Shown here in pieces: positions 44,071-53,294 of a stretch of DNA of 64,000 nucleotides (its first letter is position 1; each line of letters opens with the position of its first letter). The position numbers were made by a program, and so were the translations under genes. The notes beneath the pieces were generated by a model. It had not been told where the DNA came from and made no database searches. It worked only from the letters and a program-made list of their open reading frames with translations. Source of the DNA: Vicinamibacterales bacterium (GTDB lineage Bacteria > Acidobacteriota > Vicinamibacteria > Vicinamibacterales > Fen-181); NCBI GenBank assembly GCA_036504215.1, contig DASXVO010000039.1, forward strand, positions 117,309-181,308, written 5' to 3'.

Positions 44071-44808
44071 GTGACCGACATCTTTCAGCATCTGCTCGTC
44101 CTCGGACGGCCTGCCTGTGGAAAATCCGAGTTCATCGACTTCCTGAAGCACGCGTCTGCCGACGTGCTCCGCGGCCGGCTGCACATCGGCCGGTTCGAGG
44201 AGGTGGACGACTTCCCCTGGATCTGGGACAAGTTCATGGACGATGCGATCTGGGAGAAGGCGGGCTACGACCGGTTGTACACGCAGGAGTACATGCCCGG
44301 CAACCCCGGCATGGCGCCGAAAGGTGCGAAGCTGTTCGATTGGTGCATGCACAAGTTCAACGACGTGATTGCCCGCCAGTATCTCGGCCGGCCCGAGTTC
44401 TACGACCAGTCCACGTTGCTCATCGAATTCTCGCGCGGCGGTCCGAACGGGTTCGGACGCGCCCTCGGCATGCTCGATCGCTCCATCCTCGAACGCGCGG
44501 CGATTCTCTACATTCAGGTCTCGCGTGAGGAATCGTGGCGGCGGAATGTCGCGCGCTACCAGGAGAAGCTGAAACACTCGATCCTGGCGCACATGGTTCC
44601 TCGCGAGACCTACGACTATTTCTACGACAACAACGACTGGGAGACGCTCACCGCCGGCCGGCCGGCTGGACGCCTCGACGTGCGGGGCGCGAGCGTGCCG
44701 TTCGTGTCGATGAACAACGAGCCCGAGTCCACCGACCCGGCGGTGCTCGAGGAGCGCTACGGGGCCGCGCTCGGCTCGCTGTGGGGGCTCTGGAGCGCGC
44801 AGCGATGA
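44071..44808 (+). CDS. P-loop NTPase-like protein of unknown family, first of a tandem pair
   Basis: A 245-residue soluble protein that I do not recognise. A Walker A loop stands at the start: LLVLGRPACGKSEFIDFL (residues about 8-25). Conserved further: IGRFEEVDDFPWIWDKF near 44, FNDVIARQYLGRPEFY near 93, STLLIEFSRG near 113 (a possible Walker B-like strand), RAAILYIQVSREESWRRNVARY near 142, and VPFVSMNNEPESTDPAVL near 209. GTG 44071 has GAGAGG seven bases upstream. The next gene is a paralogue with a four-base ATGA overlap. It lies 124 bases after prs. A kinase-like role, perhaps on a phosphoribosyl compound, is only a guess. Confidence 0.75.
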   Translation: MTDIFQHLLVLGRPACGKSEFIDFLKHASADVLRGRLHIGRFEEVDDFPWIWDKFMDDAIWEKAGYDRLYTQEYMPGNPGMAPKGAKLFDWCMHKFNDVIARQYLGRPEFYDQSTLLIEFSRGGPNGFGRALGMLDRSILERAAILYIQVSREESWRRNVARYQEKLKHSILAHMVPRETYDYFYDNNDWETLTAGRPAGRLDVRGASVPFVSMNNEPESTDPAVLEERYGAALGSLWGLWSAQR

Positions 44809-45554
44809 GCGGCCAGAACCGCACGCCACCGACCGTGTTCGAGCATTTGTTCGTGCTGGGGCGTCCGGCCGGTGGCAAGAGTGAGTTCATCGACTTCATG
44901 AAGAAGCTTTCGCCCGACGCCCGCGCGGCCGGATTCGGGATCGGCCGCTTCGAGGAGGTGGACGACTTTCCCTGGCTGTGGGCGGCCTGCGTGGAGGACG
45001 ACGCCCGCGAAACCCGCGGAGAGCCGCGGCTCGTGTCCGAACGCACGCCCGAGGGCTACAACATCACGCGGCCAAAGTTCCGCCGCTCCCTCGTCGAGCA
45101 CTTCAACGAGGCGATCGCCAGCCGGTACCTCTCCAAGCCGGCGTTCTACGCGGATGGCGGGACGCTGTTGATCGAGTTCGCGCGCGGACGAGACGACGGG
45201 TTTCGCGACAGCCTCGAACGATTCCGCCCCGAGATCCTCGCGCGTGCGGCCATCCTCTACATCAAGGTGTCGTTCGAGGAGTCGTTCCGGCGGAACTCGT
45301 CGCGGTACAAGGAAGGGCAGGAGGAGTCGATCCTCTTCCACAAGGTGCCCGACCGCGACATGCTGGGGTTCTTTCGAGAGAACGACTGGGACGAGATGAC
45401 CGAGGGTGCGCCCGACGGGTGGCTGTCGCTCGCCGGCGTTCGCGTGCCGTTCGTCTCGATGAACAACGAGCCCGAGTCAACCGACCCGGCGGTGCTGGCT
45501 GCGCGCTACGGCGACGCGCTTGGGCGGCTGATGGCGCTGCGGCAGTCTCGGTGA
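44805..45554 (+). CDS. P-loop NTPase-like protein of unknown family, second of a tandem pair
   Basis: A 249-residue paralogue of the protein encoded just upstream. The same blocks appear in the same order: LFVLGRPAGGKSEFIDFMKK (Walker A), IGRFEEVDDFPWLW, FNEAIASRYLSKPAFY, GTLLIEFARGRDDGF, RAAILYIKVSFEESFRRNSSRY and VPFVSMNNEPESTDPAVL. The region between the first and second blocks differs most (ETRGEPRLVSERTPEGYNI against YDRLYTQEYMPGNPGMAPK), so the two may bind different ligands or pair as a heterodimer. ATG 44805 overlaps the TGA of the first gene, so translation is coupled. No relative with a known function came to mind. Confidence 0.75.
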   Translation: MSGQNRTPPTVFEHLFVLGRPAGGKSEFIDFMKKLSPDARAAGFGIGRFEEVDDFPWLWAACVEDDARETRGEPRLVSERTPEGYNITRPKFRRSLVEHFNEAIASRYLSKPAFYADGGTLLIEFARGRDDGFRDSLERFRPEILARAAILYIKVSFEESFRRNSSRYKEGQEESILFHKVPDRDMLGFFRENDWDEMTEGAPDGWLSLAGVRVPFVSMNNEPESTDPAVLAARYGDALGRLMALRQSR

Positions 45555-45569
45555 GCGGCTCGCGGGCGC

Positions 45570-46973
45570 TCAGTGGCTCGAGCGTCCCTTCGGCACCACG
45601 TTCCAGAGGCGCACCATCAGGAGCGCGCCGACGAGGGCGAACGGAATCGGCGCCCAGTGCCACGCTTCCCATCCCCACGTCGTGGTGACGTAGCCGACTC
45701 CCACGCCCACGAACGCCCCGGCCAGATACTGCATGCCGTCGAACAACCCGGCGGCCGAGGCGGCCGCTTTCCGGCCGCCGAAGTCCATCGACGCGGCCCC
45801 GCCGATCATGCCGTGCGCGCCATTCACGCAGAAGGAAAGCGCCACCAGGCAGCACGCCGCCGCGATGGGGCCGAAGTGCAGCAGGTCCGAGACGCCGAAC
45901 AGCGCCAGGATCACCGCCATGCCGATGAACCCGAAGGCGATCACCGGCGCACGGCGCCCGCCGAACGTCCGGTCCGACGCGATGCCGAACACGAAGCCGC
46001 CGGCGATTCCCGCCAGCGCGATGCCCCACGTCGCGATGATGTAGGGGGCGTACGTGGCGAACAGCGCCTTGTCGGCGCCGTAGTAGTCCACGAAGTACTT
46101 CGGCCACCAGGCGTCCACGACGCTGCGCCGGACGAAGCCGATCATCATCGACCCGGCCGCGATCGTCCACATCGCCGGCGACGCGAACACCCTGCGGACG
46201 ATCTCGCGGATCGACGGAGCCGCATCGGTCACATCCAGATCATCTCCGGTGTCGAATTCGCCGAGGCCGGCATCCTTCGGCGAGTTCTCCATCCACCTGA
46301 GGTTGATGAGCAGGAAGAGCACCACGAACGCGCCAGGAATCCAGAACGCGTATTGCCACGGGAAGAAGAGGAAGATCAGCGGCACGCCCTGGAACGCGAG
46401 GAGCAGGCCGAACCGGATGAGCACGCCGAAGACGCCCGCGAAGGTGCCGCGCTCGCGGACGTGGAACCACTGCGCGTTGACCTTGACGATCGACAGCGCC
46501 CCGAAGGACTGGAAATACCCGTTGATGCCCCAGACGATCGCCATGAGCGCGAGCAGCATGCTGCCCGACAGTCCGTAGTTCAGGACCGCCGGTGTGACCA
46601 CGTGGCGTCCCAGGCCGGTTCCCACCCAGACCGCCGGCGACACGATGGCCATGCTGGCCAGGCCGAACAGGAGGTTCATGATCGCGACGCCAGCGGCACC
46701 GAACAGAAACGCGCGCTTGCCCCCGACGCGATCGGCGAGGGGCCCGTTCAGGACCACGGCCAGGCCGTAGACGAGTGGCATCATCGTCTCGAACACGCCC
46801 AGTTCGGTGTTCCTCCAGCCGAGCGTGTCCGCCAGGTATGGCGCGGCGGCCGTGTAGTTGTAGCGCGTCGCGTAGAAGAACGCGTACAGCATGCCGAGCG
46901 ACAGCCAGTTGACGGCGCGCCGGTGCCTGAATTCCGGGCTGTGCTGTGGGCGGGCGGGTGATGTTGGGTTCAT
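45570..46973 (-). CDS. MFS transporter, organophosphate:phosphate antiporter (GlpT-like) type
   Basis: A 467-residue inner-membrane protein with about 12 helices. LSLGMLYAFFYATRYNYTAAAPYLAD in helix 1, the VYGLAVVLNGPLADRVGGKRAF cytoplasmic loop 2-3 and YFQSFGALSIVKVNAQWF in helix 4 are typical of the OPA group, which exchanges glycerol-3-phosphate, hexose phosphates or phosphoglycerates for phosphate. The substrate is not clear from sequence. It is convergent with the P-loop pair (15 bases between stops) and divergent from the adenosine deaminase-like gene, with only 18 bases between starts. Confidence 0.88.
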   Translation of the reverse strand: MNPTSPARPQHSPEFRHRRAVNWLSLGMLYAFFYATRYNYTAAAPYLADTLGWRNTELGVFETMMPLVYGLAVVLNGPLADRVGGKRAFLFGAAGVAIMNLLFGLASMAIVSPAVWVGTGLGRHVVTPAVLNYGLSGSMLLALMAIVWGINGYFQSFGALSIVKVNAQWFHVRERGTFAGVFGVLIRFGLLLAFQGVPLIFLFFPWQYAFWIPGAFVVLFLLINLRWMENSPKDAGLGEFDTGDDLDVTDAAPSIREIVRRVFASPAMWTIAAGSMMIGFVRRSVVDAWWPKYFVDYYGADKALFATYAPYIIATWGIALAGIAGGFVFGIASDRTFGGRRAPVIAFGFIGMAVILALFGVSDLLHFGPIAAACCLVALSFCVNGAHGMIGGAASMDFGGRKAAASAAGLFDGMQYLAGAFVGVGVGYVTTTWGWEAWHWAPIPFALVGALLMVRLWNVVPKGRSSH

Positions 46974-46991
46974 AGTGGCACGGGGTCGGAA

Positions 46992-48125
46992 ATGGCTCGA
47001 CAGACTTTACTCGTTCCCGATATCTTCGACAAGCGACGCCACATGCTCACCGTCGAACTGCACCGCCACTTCGAAGCCGGACTGGCCCCCGAGACGATCG
47101 CGCGCCTCGCCGCGAGGCACCGGGTGACCGAGGTGCGGACGCGCGCCGGCGTGCTGGTGCCAGACGTCGATCCTCAGGACCCCGAATCGATTCGGCGTTA
47201 CTACCGAACCGTGGCGTCGGGACTCGGCGGCCCCGGCGGCTTCACCCGGTTCGTGGATTCGTTCGGCCTCCCGCTCTCCGTGCTGCAGTCGATCGAGGAC
47301 CTCGAGGAAGCGGTCTTCGAACAACTGGTGGCCTGTGCCGCGGCGGGCAGCCTTCACACCGAGCTGCGTGGTTCACCGTTCACCTACCGCGACACCGTGA
47401 ACGCCCCGCTCGACGCCATCGCCGACGCACTGGTCCGCGGCGTCGATCGCGCCTGGGCCGAGCGGCAGGTCAGTGGCACGTTCATCCTGGCCTTCAGCCG
47501 GCAGAAGGGAGAGGTTCAGGCGCCGGTGGTCGCGGCGCTGGCCGCCCGCCTTCACCGGGCGGATCGACCGGTGGGCCTCGATATCGCGGGATTTCCAGAG
47601 TTGACCTTCCCGCCCCGGCTCTTCGAGGAGGCGTTGCGCCCGGCGCGGGAAGCCGGCGTGCCTCTGACGGTCCACGCCGGTGAGCAAGGCTGCCCGCCCG
47701 AGTTCGCGGCCGCTCCGCCCGACCTGGTTCTCGAAGCCGTGGAGTGTCTTGGCGCGCGCCGGATCGGGCACGGGACGTCGCTCGCCGCCTCCGCCGACGC
47801 GAGGGCGGCGATCCGCGACCGCGGCATTGCGGTCGAGTGTTGCCCGGTGTCGAACGAGCGGATGGGATTCGTCCGAGTGGCGGATCACCCGTTGCCGTTG
47901 ATGCTCCGCGAAGGACTGCTGGCCACGGTGAACACCGACGACCCGCTGATGTTCGGTCCCTTCAGCGTGGCCGGCACGCTCGACGCGATGGCCGCCACGC
48001 TGCCACTCAGCCGCACGGACCGGGTCCAGTTGGCGCAGAACGGCGTCGAGTCGGCGTTCGTCACCGAGTCGCGGCGCGATTCGCTTCGCCGGCGGCTCGC
48101 CGGCTACCGAGACCCGGGCGTCTGA
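46992..48125 (+). CDS. adenosine deaminase family protein
   Basis: A 377-residue TIM-barrel metal enzyme of the adenosine/AMP deaminase family. The zinc motifs are visible: VELHRHFEAGL (His-x-His) near residue 21, VHAGEQG (His-Ala-Gly-Glu) near 223, RIGHGTSL near 256 and NTDDPLMF (Asp-Asp) near 315. VECCPVSNERMG is the usual ECCP/ECCPxSN element. It probably deaminates adenosine or a related purine or aminodeoxyfutalosine. The start may be ATG 46992 or ATG 47043, the latter directly before the family N-terminus; neither has a strong ribosome binding site. The 3' end overlaps the glycosyltransferase-like gene by 22 bases, tail to tail. Confidence 0.9.
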   Translation: MARQTLLVPDIFDKRRHMLTVELHRHFEAGLAPETIARLAARHRVTEVRTRAGVLVPDVDPQDPESIRRYYRTVASGLGGPGGFTRFVDSFGLPLSVLQSIEDLEEAVFEQLVACAAAGSLHTELRGSPFTYRDTVNAPLDAIADALVRGVDRAWAERQVSGTFILAFSRQKGEVQAPVVAALAARLHRADRPVGLDIAGFPELTFPPRLFEEALRPAREAGVPLTVHAGEQGCPPEFAAAPPDLVLEAVECLGARRIGHGTSLAASADARAAIRDRGIAVECCPVSNERMGFVRVADHPLPLMLREGLLATVNTDDPLMFGPFSVAGTLDAMAATLPLSRTDRVQLAQNGVESAFVTESRRDSLRRRLAGYRDPGV

Positions 48126-49567
48126 TCGGGACGGGTACCAGAACCGATCTTGTCGAGGAAGTATGTCAGGCGGCGTGTTCCGAGATCTTGCCAGGTCACC
48201 GTCCGCCGTGCGTTGACGAGGTCGAACCGGTATTCCACGAACAGCAAGAAGTTGGCGACGACAATCAGGCACGTGACGGCCGCAGCCAGCCAGGCTTTCC
48301 CCCGACGCCATCGGGCGGTTCCCAGGGTCGCGTCGAGAAGCACCGCAAGCCCGGTGGCGAACGCGGTCGTGCATCCGATGAACGCCCGGCCTCCGAACGC
48401 GTCCCCCTGATGCCAGTCGTACCAGGCGCCGAGGATGTAGACCTGGGTCGTGACGGCGAGGAGACAGAGCGCCGCCGCTCTCCTGTCTCGACGCCATAGC
48501 AGGGCCAGGCCGATGACCCCCAACAGGAACACGGGGTGCCACGTGAACAATCCGCGATGCGCCGACACGAGCACCGCCGTCAGATGCGGCGCCGTCCACG
48601 TGAACGGCGAACCGCCCGCCGCGCCTATGTACAGCTGAGCAGGTGTCCACATGCCATAGATGTAGTGGGACACCCAAACCTGTGGGCTGAAGATGACGAG
48701 CGCGACGCACAGGCTGATCGCCGCCTCACCTGCGAATTGACCCAATGCGGTGAGCCTGGTCCGGCCCGGCTCCCGCGTCGTGCGGGAGAACAGCCGGCGG
48801 CCGAGCGCCGGCAGTTCGACGATGAACGGCAGGGCCAGGAACACGGCTTCCTGAGTTCGCACGAGTGCGAGCAATCCCCCGATCAAGCCGTACACGATGG
48901 CGCGGCGCGGCCCCGGCCGGCCGCGCAGTTCGATCCATGCGAGGAAGAACAGGCTTGTCGCGAAAGCCGAGGTGGGGTGCGCCATCGAGGCCTCGGCGGT
49001 CATGTAGTAGACGAGATTGCCGCCGCACAGCACGAGCGCAGTTGCCCACACCGCAGCCGCACGGGTCGAAAAGCGACTGGCGACGCGGAAGGTCACGAGG
49101 ATGGCCACCAGGCCGTACAGGATGTTTCCGGAGATGACGACCGCCTGATGGAAATTGCTGCAGCCGTCCGATGACAGTCCGGCGCCCGCGCCGTTTGCCA
49201 CGAGCACGGCGGCGTGGGCGATCAGGAAGAACGGAATCCAGAGGAGCGCGGCGCCGATCGGCCAGGGATTCGGCTGGCGACCCGTGGCCGTCCGCCACGA
49301 GGTCGCCTTGATCCCAACGACGTGCAGTTTCTGGAATTCGGCCGACAGATCGAGGCGACCGTCCAAGACGACCGCCGGCAGGTAGCTGTAGTACCCCGCC
49401 CCGTCCGAGCCCACGAGTTGACCGTCGATGCGGGGTAGCGGAATCGTGGCCAGAAATGCGAGCAGGCACACGCCGCCGAGCAGAGACAGCAGCGCATAGG
49501 GGTGTGTGGCCGGCCAGGCGAGAACGCGGGCCAACGGTCCAGCTTCAAGTGGCGGGTGGCGTTCCAT
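48104..49567 (-). CDS. integral membrane protein, family-39-like glycosyltransferase
   Basis: A 487-residue protein with about 11 to 12 membrane helices and a first extracytoplasmic loop holding an acidic motif near residue 53 (LVGSDGAGYYSYLPAVV). That layout is typical of GT-C type lipid-phosphosugar glycosyltransferases such as PMT/ArnT (family 39) and of related uncharacterised membrane proteins. FSPQVWVSHYIYGMWTPAQ and TYFLDKIGSG are further landmarks. Substrate unknown. Upstream, about 115 bases from the start, lies a perfect TATAAT on the minus strand (49688-49683). The gene is divergent to none and overlaps the deaminase gene at the 3' end. Confidence 0.78.
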   Translation of the reverse strand: MERHPPLEAGPLARVLAWPATHPYALLSLLGGVCLLAFLATIPLPRIDGQLVGSDGAGYYSYLPAVVLDGRLDLSAEFQKLHVVGIKATSWRTATGRQPNPWPIGAALLWIPFFLIAHAAVLVANGAGAGLSSDGCSNFHQAVVISGNILYGLVAILVTFRVASRFSTRAAAVWATALVLCGGNLVYYMTAEASMAHPTSAFATSLFFLAWIELRGRPGPRRAIVYGLIGGLLALVRTQEAVFLALPFIVELPALGRRLFSRTTREPGRTRLTALGQFAGEAAISLCVALVIFSPQVWVSHYIYGMWTPAQLYIGAAGGSPFTWTAPHLTAVLVSAHRGLFTWHPVFLLGVIGLALLWRRDRRAAALCLLAVTTQVYILGAWYDWHQGDAFGGRAFIGCTTAFATGLAVLLDATLGTARWRRGKAWLAAAVTCLIVVANFLLFVEYRFDLVNARRTVTWQDLGTRRLTYFLDKIGSGTRPDQTPGSR

Positions 49568-49731
49568 CGATTCAATCTGAGGTCGTCAGTCTCCTCCGAG
49601 AGCGACGACCATCCGCCAGCCGGGACGCGGCACCTGGCGCCTGCCGACGCGGCCGCGCCGATCCGGAACGGTCCGGACCCGCATTATATGCCGGCGGCAC
49701 GATTCGATGGTCCGGCCGTTGCGACCGTGGC

Positions 49732-50109
49732 TCAGCGCAGCATGTTCAGGACGTTGCCACCCTGGCTGTTCGCCTGGGCGCGTGCCGCCAGATCCGGCTG
49801 CGCGAGAATCTGGTCCGACGCCTGGCGCACGGCCTCGATGGCCATATCCGGGCTCACGATCGTTCCCCGCATCGGAGTTGATGCCGGCGCCTTCGGGACG
49901 TCGCGTTCTGCCGTCCGATCGACTTCCCGATCCGACTGGGCGCGAGCCGCCTCGACATGGGCACGGGCCGTGAGATCCACCCGATCTGCCGGTGGTGCGC
50001 TTGCGCCTTGTGTTCGCCTGATGCTGGAAGCCGGAGGTCTGACCTCCCGTTGGCTTTCCGCCGGGGCCTCGGTCTTCGGGGCATTTGGTCCGATGCCTGA
50101 GGTGTTCAT
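49732..50109 (-). CDS. small protein with flagellin-tail-like C-terminus
   Basis: A 125-residue protein that I do not recognise as a named family. The first 80 residues are polar, rich in Ala, Arg, Pro and Glu and likely disordered, including RVDLTARAHVEAARAQSDRE. The C-terminus, MAIEAVRQASDQILAQPDLAARAQANSQGGNVLNMLR in parts, resembles the D0 helix of flagellins, which end in ILAQAN...PQ..VLSLL. Such short proteins are seen among motility-related hypotheticals. AAAGGAG lies six bases before ATG 50109. It is divergent from the subtilase gene. No other motility gene is in the window, so a flagellar role is unproven. Confidence 0.7.
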   Translation of the reverse strand: MNTSGIGPNAPKTEAPAESQREVRPPASSIRRTQGASAPPADRVDLTARAHVEAARAQSDREVDRTAERDVPKAPASTPMRGTIVSPDMAIEAVRQASDQILAQPDLAARAQANSQGGNVLNMLR

Positions 50110-50290
50110 ACGGAGCTCCTTTGCGCGAAGTGATGACGAATACCCAGGACGCGGACCCGGGTGGGCGCGTCGTAGACTCACCCGGATCAGTAATCGGCAG
50201 GTGCCCGCAGGACTTGAGCAGGAATTTTTGGGGCCACGTTCTGCCAAAGAAGGTGAAGAATGGGGAACGCACGGACCAGGGGAGCGCCAG

Positions 50291-52378
50291 ATGAGGAGAC
50301 AGAGCCGGTTCGTCGCGCTGGGCATCCTGCTCTTGGGGGCCGTTTCGACGCTGACCGCGCAACAAGCGTCCAAGGTCCGTGAGCAGGCGCCTGCCTGGAC
50401 GACGAAAGTCGATGCGGCGGTGCTCCGGGAGGCGCAGTCGACGGCCGGGACCGACTTCATCATCCTGCTGAACGAGCAGGCCGATCTCTCGAGCGCGTCG
50501 GTGCTGCCGACCCGTCAGGCGAAAGGCGAGTTCGTCGTGCGCGAGCTGCAGGCTGCGGCCGCCAGGACCCAGCCGGCCCTGCTCGCGAAGCTCCGCGCGC
50601 TGGGCGTCACGTTCACGCCGTACTGGATCGCCAACCTGGTCGTGGCGCACGGCGACGTGAAAGCCGTCGAGGCGGTTGCGGGTCGCGCGGATGTGGCACA
50701 CCTGTTTGCCAACGCGAGGCTCGTGGCGTCACCACTGCCGGTCGGGCCGGCGTCGAAGGCCGAGGCAGCCACGCAGGCTATCGAGTGGAACATCTCGAAG
50801 ATCGGGGCGCCGCAAGCCTGGGCCGAGGGGTATCGCGGCCAGGGCGTCGTGATTGGCGGCCAGGACACCGGGTACAAGTGGGACCACCCGGCCATCATCA
50901 ACCAGTATCTGGGCTGGAACGGGACCGCCGCGGATCACAACTATCACTGGCACGATGCAACGGTCGATGGCCTCCGCGCGCCGGCCGATGATCTGGGCCA
51001 TGGCACGCACACGATGGGCATCGCGCTCGGCAATGACCTTTCGCCGAGCGATCCCGGCTGGCCGGCGGCGGCGGGGAACGCCGTGGGCGTCGCCCCGGGC
51101 GCCCGGTGGATCGGCTGCCGCAACATGAAGAACGGCGTCGGTACGATCGCGACGTACACCGAGTGCTATCAATGGTTCATCGCGCCGACCGACCTCAACG
51201 ACCAGAATCCCAATCCGACGCTGGCGCCAGACATCATCATCAACTCGTGGGCTTGCACGGTCAGCGAAGGCTGCACCGACGCGGAGGCGCTGGCGCTTCT
51301 GGCGCCCGTGCAAAGCGTGACCGCGGCGGGGATCCTGACCGTCCATGCGGCCGGGAACAAAGGGCCGAATTGCAGCAGCGTCACAGATCCAGCGACGATC
51401 TACGCGGAGTCGTTCAGCATCGGATCGACGAACTCGTCCGACACGATCGCGTCGGACAGCGGCCGCGGTCCGGTGACGCGAGACGGCAGTGGCCGGATGA
51501 AGCCGGATGTGTCTGCGCCAGGAGTGCTCGTCCGCTCGGCCTACGCCACAGGGTACCAGTTGATGAGCGGGACCAGTATGGCCACGCCGCACGTGGCGGG
51601 GGCCGCGGCGCTCATCCTGTCGGGCCGGCCGCAACTTGCGGGCAACGTGGCCGCGCTGAGATACGCGCTCACCCGCAGCGCCGTTCCTCTGACGACGACG
51701 CAGGGATGCGGCGGGGACAGCGCGTCCGCGGTGCCCAACAACGTCTACGGGTGGGGGCGCCTCGACGCTCACGCGGCCGTCCATCGCATCGTCGACACGC
51801 TGCTGCTGACCGTTGCGTCGGTCGGGCCGGCGTCCGGACCGGCCGGTGGCGGCACGACGGTGACAATCACGGGAACGGGCTTTGCGGCCGGAGACACGGT
51901 GTCGTTCGGCGGTGTCGCGGCGACGGGCGTGACCGTGATCGACGCGACGCGGATGACCATGACGACACCACCCCACGCGACCTCAATCGTCGACGTCGTG
52001 GTGATGCGCACGGATCAACAGACCGCCGTGCGGACGAGCGCGTTCACCTACGGCAGCCCGGCTTTCACGGACGATCCGCTGGCGGCCGGGGCAGTCGCGG
52101 TGAGGGCCGTGCACGTCCTCGAATTGCGACTCCGGATCGGCGAACTGCGAAGTCGCTACGGCCTGTCGCCCATTGCCTGGACCGACACCCTGGTGTCTCG
52201 AGCGACCGTGGTGAAGGCGCAGCACATCACCGAACTGCGCGCCGCCCTGGCCGAGGCCTACGGGGCCGCCACGCGGTTCGCGCCGGTCTACACGGACTCG
52301 ACGCTGACGCCAGCGCAGACCAGAGTCGCAGCGACCCACATCACGGAGATTCGCAACGCCATCCTCTCGCTCTGGTAG
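50291..52378 (+). CDS. secreted subtilisin-like (S8) serine protease with IPT/TIG and C-terminal repeat domain
   Basis: A 695-residue exported protease. A signal peptide (VALGILLLGAVSTLTAQQ) and an I9-like propeptide (about 30-150) precede the catalytic domain with Asp192 (GGQDTGYK), His237 (LGHGTHTMG) and Ser429 (GTSMATPHVAG), a complete triad. An IPT/TIG domain (about 510-595: GPASGPAGGGTTVTITGTGF) follows. The last 100 residues hold three units ending in H-[IV]-x-E-[LI]-R (AVHVLELR, AQHITELR, ATHITEIR), a repeat common in secreted proteins of Acidobacteriota and perhaps a surface anchor. GGGGAG precedes the ATG. Acts outside the cell on proteins. Confidence 0.92.
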   Translation: MRRQSRFVALGILLLGAVSTLTAQQASKVREQAPAWTTKVDAAVLREAQSTAGTDFIILLNEQADLSSASVLPTRQAKGEFVVRELQAAAARTQPALLAKLRALGVTFTPYWIANLVVAHGDVKAVEAVAGRADVAHLFANARLVASPLPVGPASKAEAATQAIEWNISKIGAPQAWAEGYRGQGVVIGGQDTGYKWDHPAIINQYLGWNGTAADHNYHWHDATVDGLRAPADDLGHGTHTMGIALGNDLSPSDPGWPAAAGNAVGVAPGARWIGCRNMKNGVGTIATYTECYQWFIAPTDLNDQNPNPTLAPDIIINSWACTVSEGCTDAEALALLAPVQSVTAAGILTVHAAGNKGPNCSSVTDPATIYAESFSIGSTNSSDTIASDSGRGPVTRDGSGRMKPDVSAPGVLVRSAYATGYQLMSGTSMATPHVAGAAALILSGRPQLAGNVAALRYALTRSAVPLTTTQGCGGDSASAVPNNVYGWGRLDAHAAVHRIVDTLLLTVASVGPASGPAGGGTTVTITGTGFAAGDTVSFGGVAATGVTVIDATRMTMTTPPHATSIVDVVVMRTDQQTAVRTSAFTYGSPAFTDDPLAAGAVAVRAVHVLELRLRIGELRSRYGLSPIAWTDTLVSRATVVKAQHITELRAALAEAYGAATRFAPVYTDSTLTPAQTRVAATHITEIRNAILSLW

Positions 52379-52594
52379 GGTAGGGGCCCGTCAATTCCAT
52401 TGGTACCCTGTGAGGATCATCAAGGCGCCCGGTCGAGCACACGCAGAAAGCGAGCGAGTGGCCCCGGTGTTGCTGACGACACGAAGGCCGCACGGAGCGA
52501 GGGCAGCAGGGTTGAATCACGGGTGAAGGGCCCGGACAGGGCGGAGCAGCTATACTGTGGCGTCACTGGAGTCTCATCCACGGAGGCATTCGCC

Positions 52595-53242
52595 ATGTTC
52601 AGACGTCTGTCGTTTGCGCTTCTCGTCCTCGTCCTCGCCACTTGCAGCCTGGCCGCTGCGCAGGACCTGGCGCCAATCAAGTTGCCGGCGCCGCAGACCG
52701 ACGGTGGCAAGCCCCTGATGCAGGTGCTCAAGGCGCGACAATCATCCCGCGAGTTCGGTCCCGAAAAGGTCTCGATGCAGGTGCTCTCGAACCTGCTGTG
52801 GGCTGCGTGGGGCGTCAGCCGTCCCGACGGCCGTCGCACGGCCCCGTCAGCGAGCAACAAGCAGGAAATCGACGTCTACGTGGCGTTGCCCGATGGCGCG
52901 TACATCTACGACGCGAAGGCTCACGCCCTGAATCCGGTGGTGCCGGGCGACCTGCGCGGAGCGACGGGGACCCAGCCGTTCCCGGGAACCGCGGCGTTGA
53001 ACCTGGTCTACGTGGCCGACACGTCGAAGGTGGCGCGGCCGGCGACCGATCCGCAACAGGCCATGAACATCGGTGCCGATGCCGGGTACATCTCGGAGAA
53101 CGCCTACCTCTTCTGCGCGTCGGAAGGCCTGGCGACGGTGGTGCGGGCGTCGGTGGACAAGGCCTCGCTGGCCAAGGCGCTGAGACTGCGCGACACGCAG
53201 GTCATCGTGCTGGCACAGTCGGTCGGGTATCCGAAGAAGTAG
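52595..53242 (+). CDS. exported SagB-type nitroreductase family protein
   Basis: A 215-residue protein with a Sec signal peptide (SFALLVLVLATCSLAAAQ; no lipobox spacing is certain). The nitroreductase/SagB-like fold begins with LKARQSSREFGPEKVSMQVLSNLLWAAWGVSRPDGRRTAPSA (in parts), the FMN-binding and dimer region, and ends with GLATVVRASVDKASLAKAL and VIVLAQSVGYPKK. These secreted short nitroreductases are frequent in Acidobacteriota and Bacteroidetes; the electron donor and substrate are unknown. CGGAGG is eight bases before ATG 52595. A TATACT hexamer at 52552-52557 could be its -10. Confidence 0.85.
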   Translation: MFRRLSFALLVLVLATCSLAAAQDLAPIKLPAPQTDGGKPLMQVLKARQSSREFGPEKVSMQVLSNLLWAAWGVSRPDGRRTAPSASNKQEIDVYVALPDGAYIYDAKAHALNPVVPGDLRGATGTQPFPGTAALNLVYVADTSKVARPATDPQQAMNIGADAGYISENAYLFCASEGLATVVRASVDKASLAKALRLRDTQVIVLAQSVGYPKK

Positions 53243-53294
53243 AAGGGACTACACGGCTGGCGGTTCGTCGGCACCCGCGCCGACGCCTGCGCCG

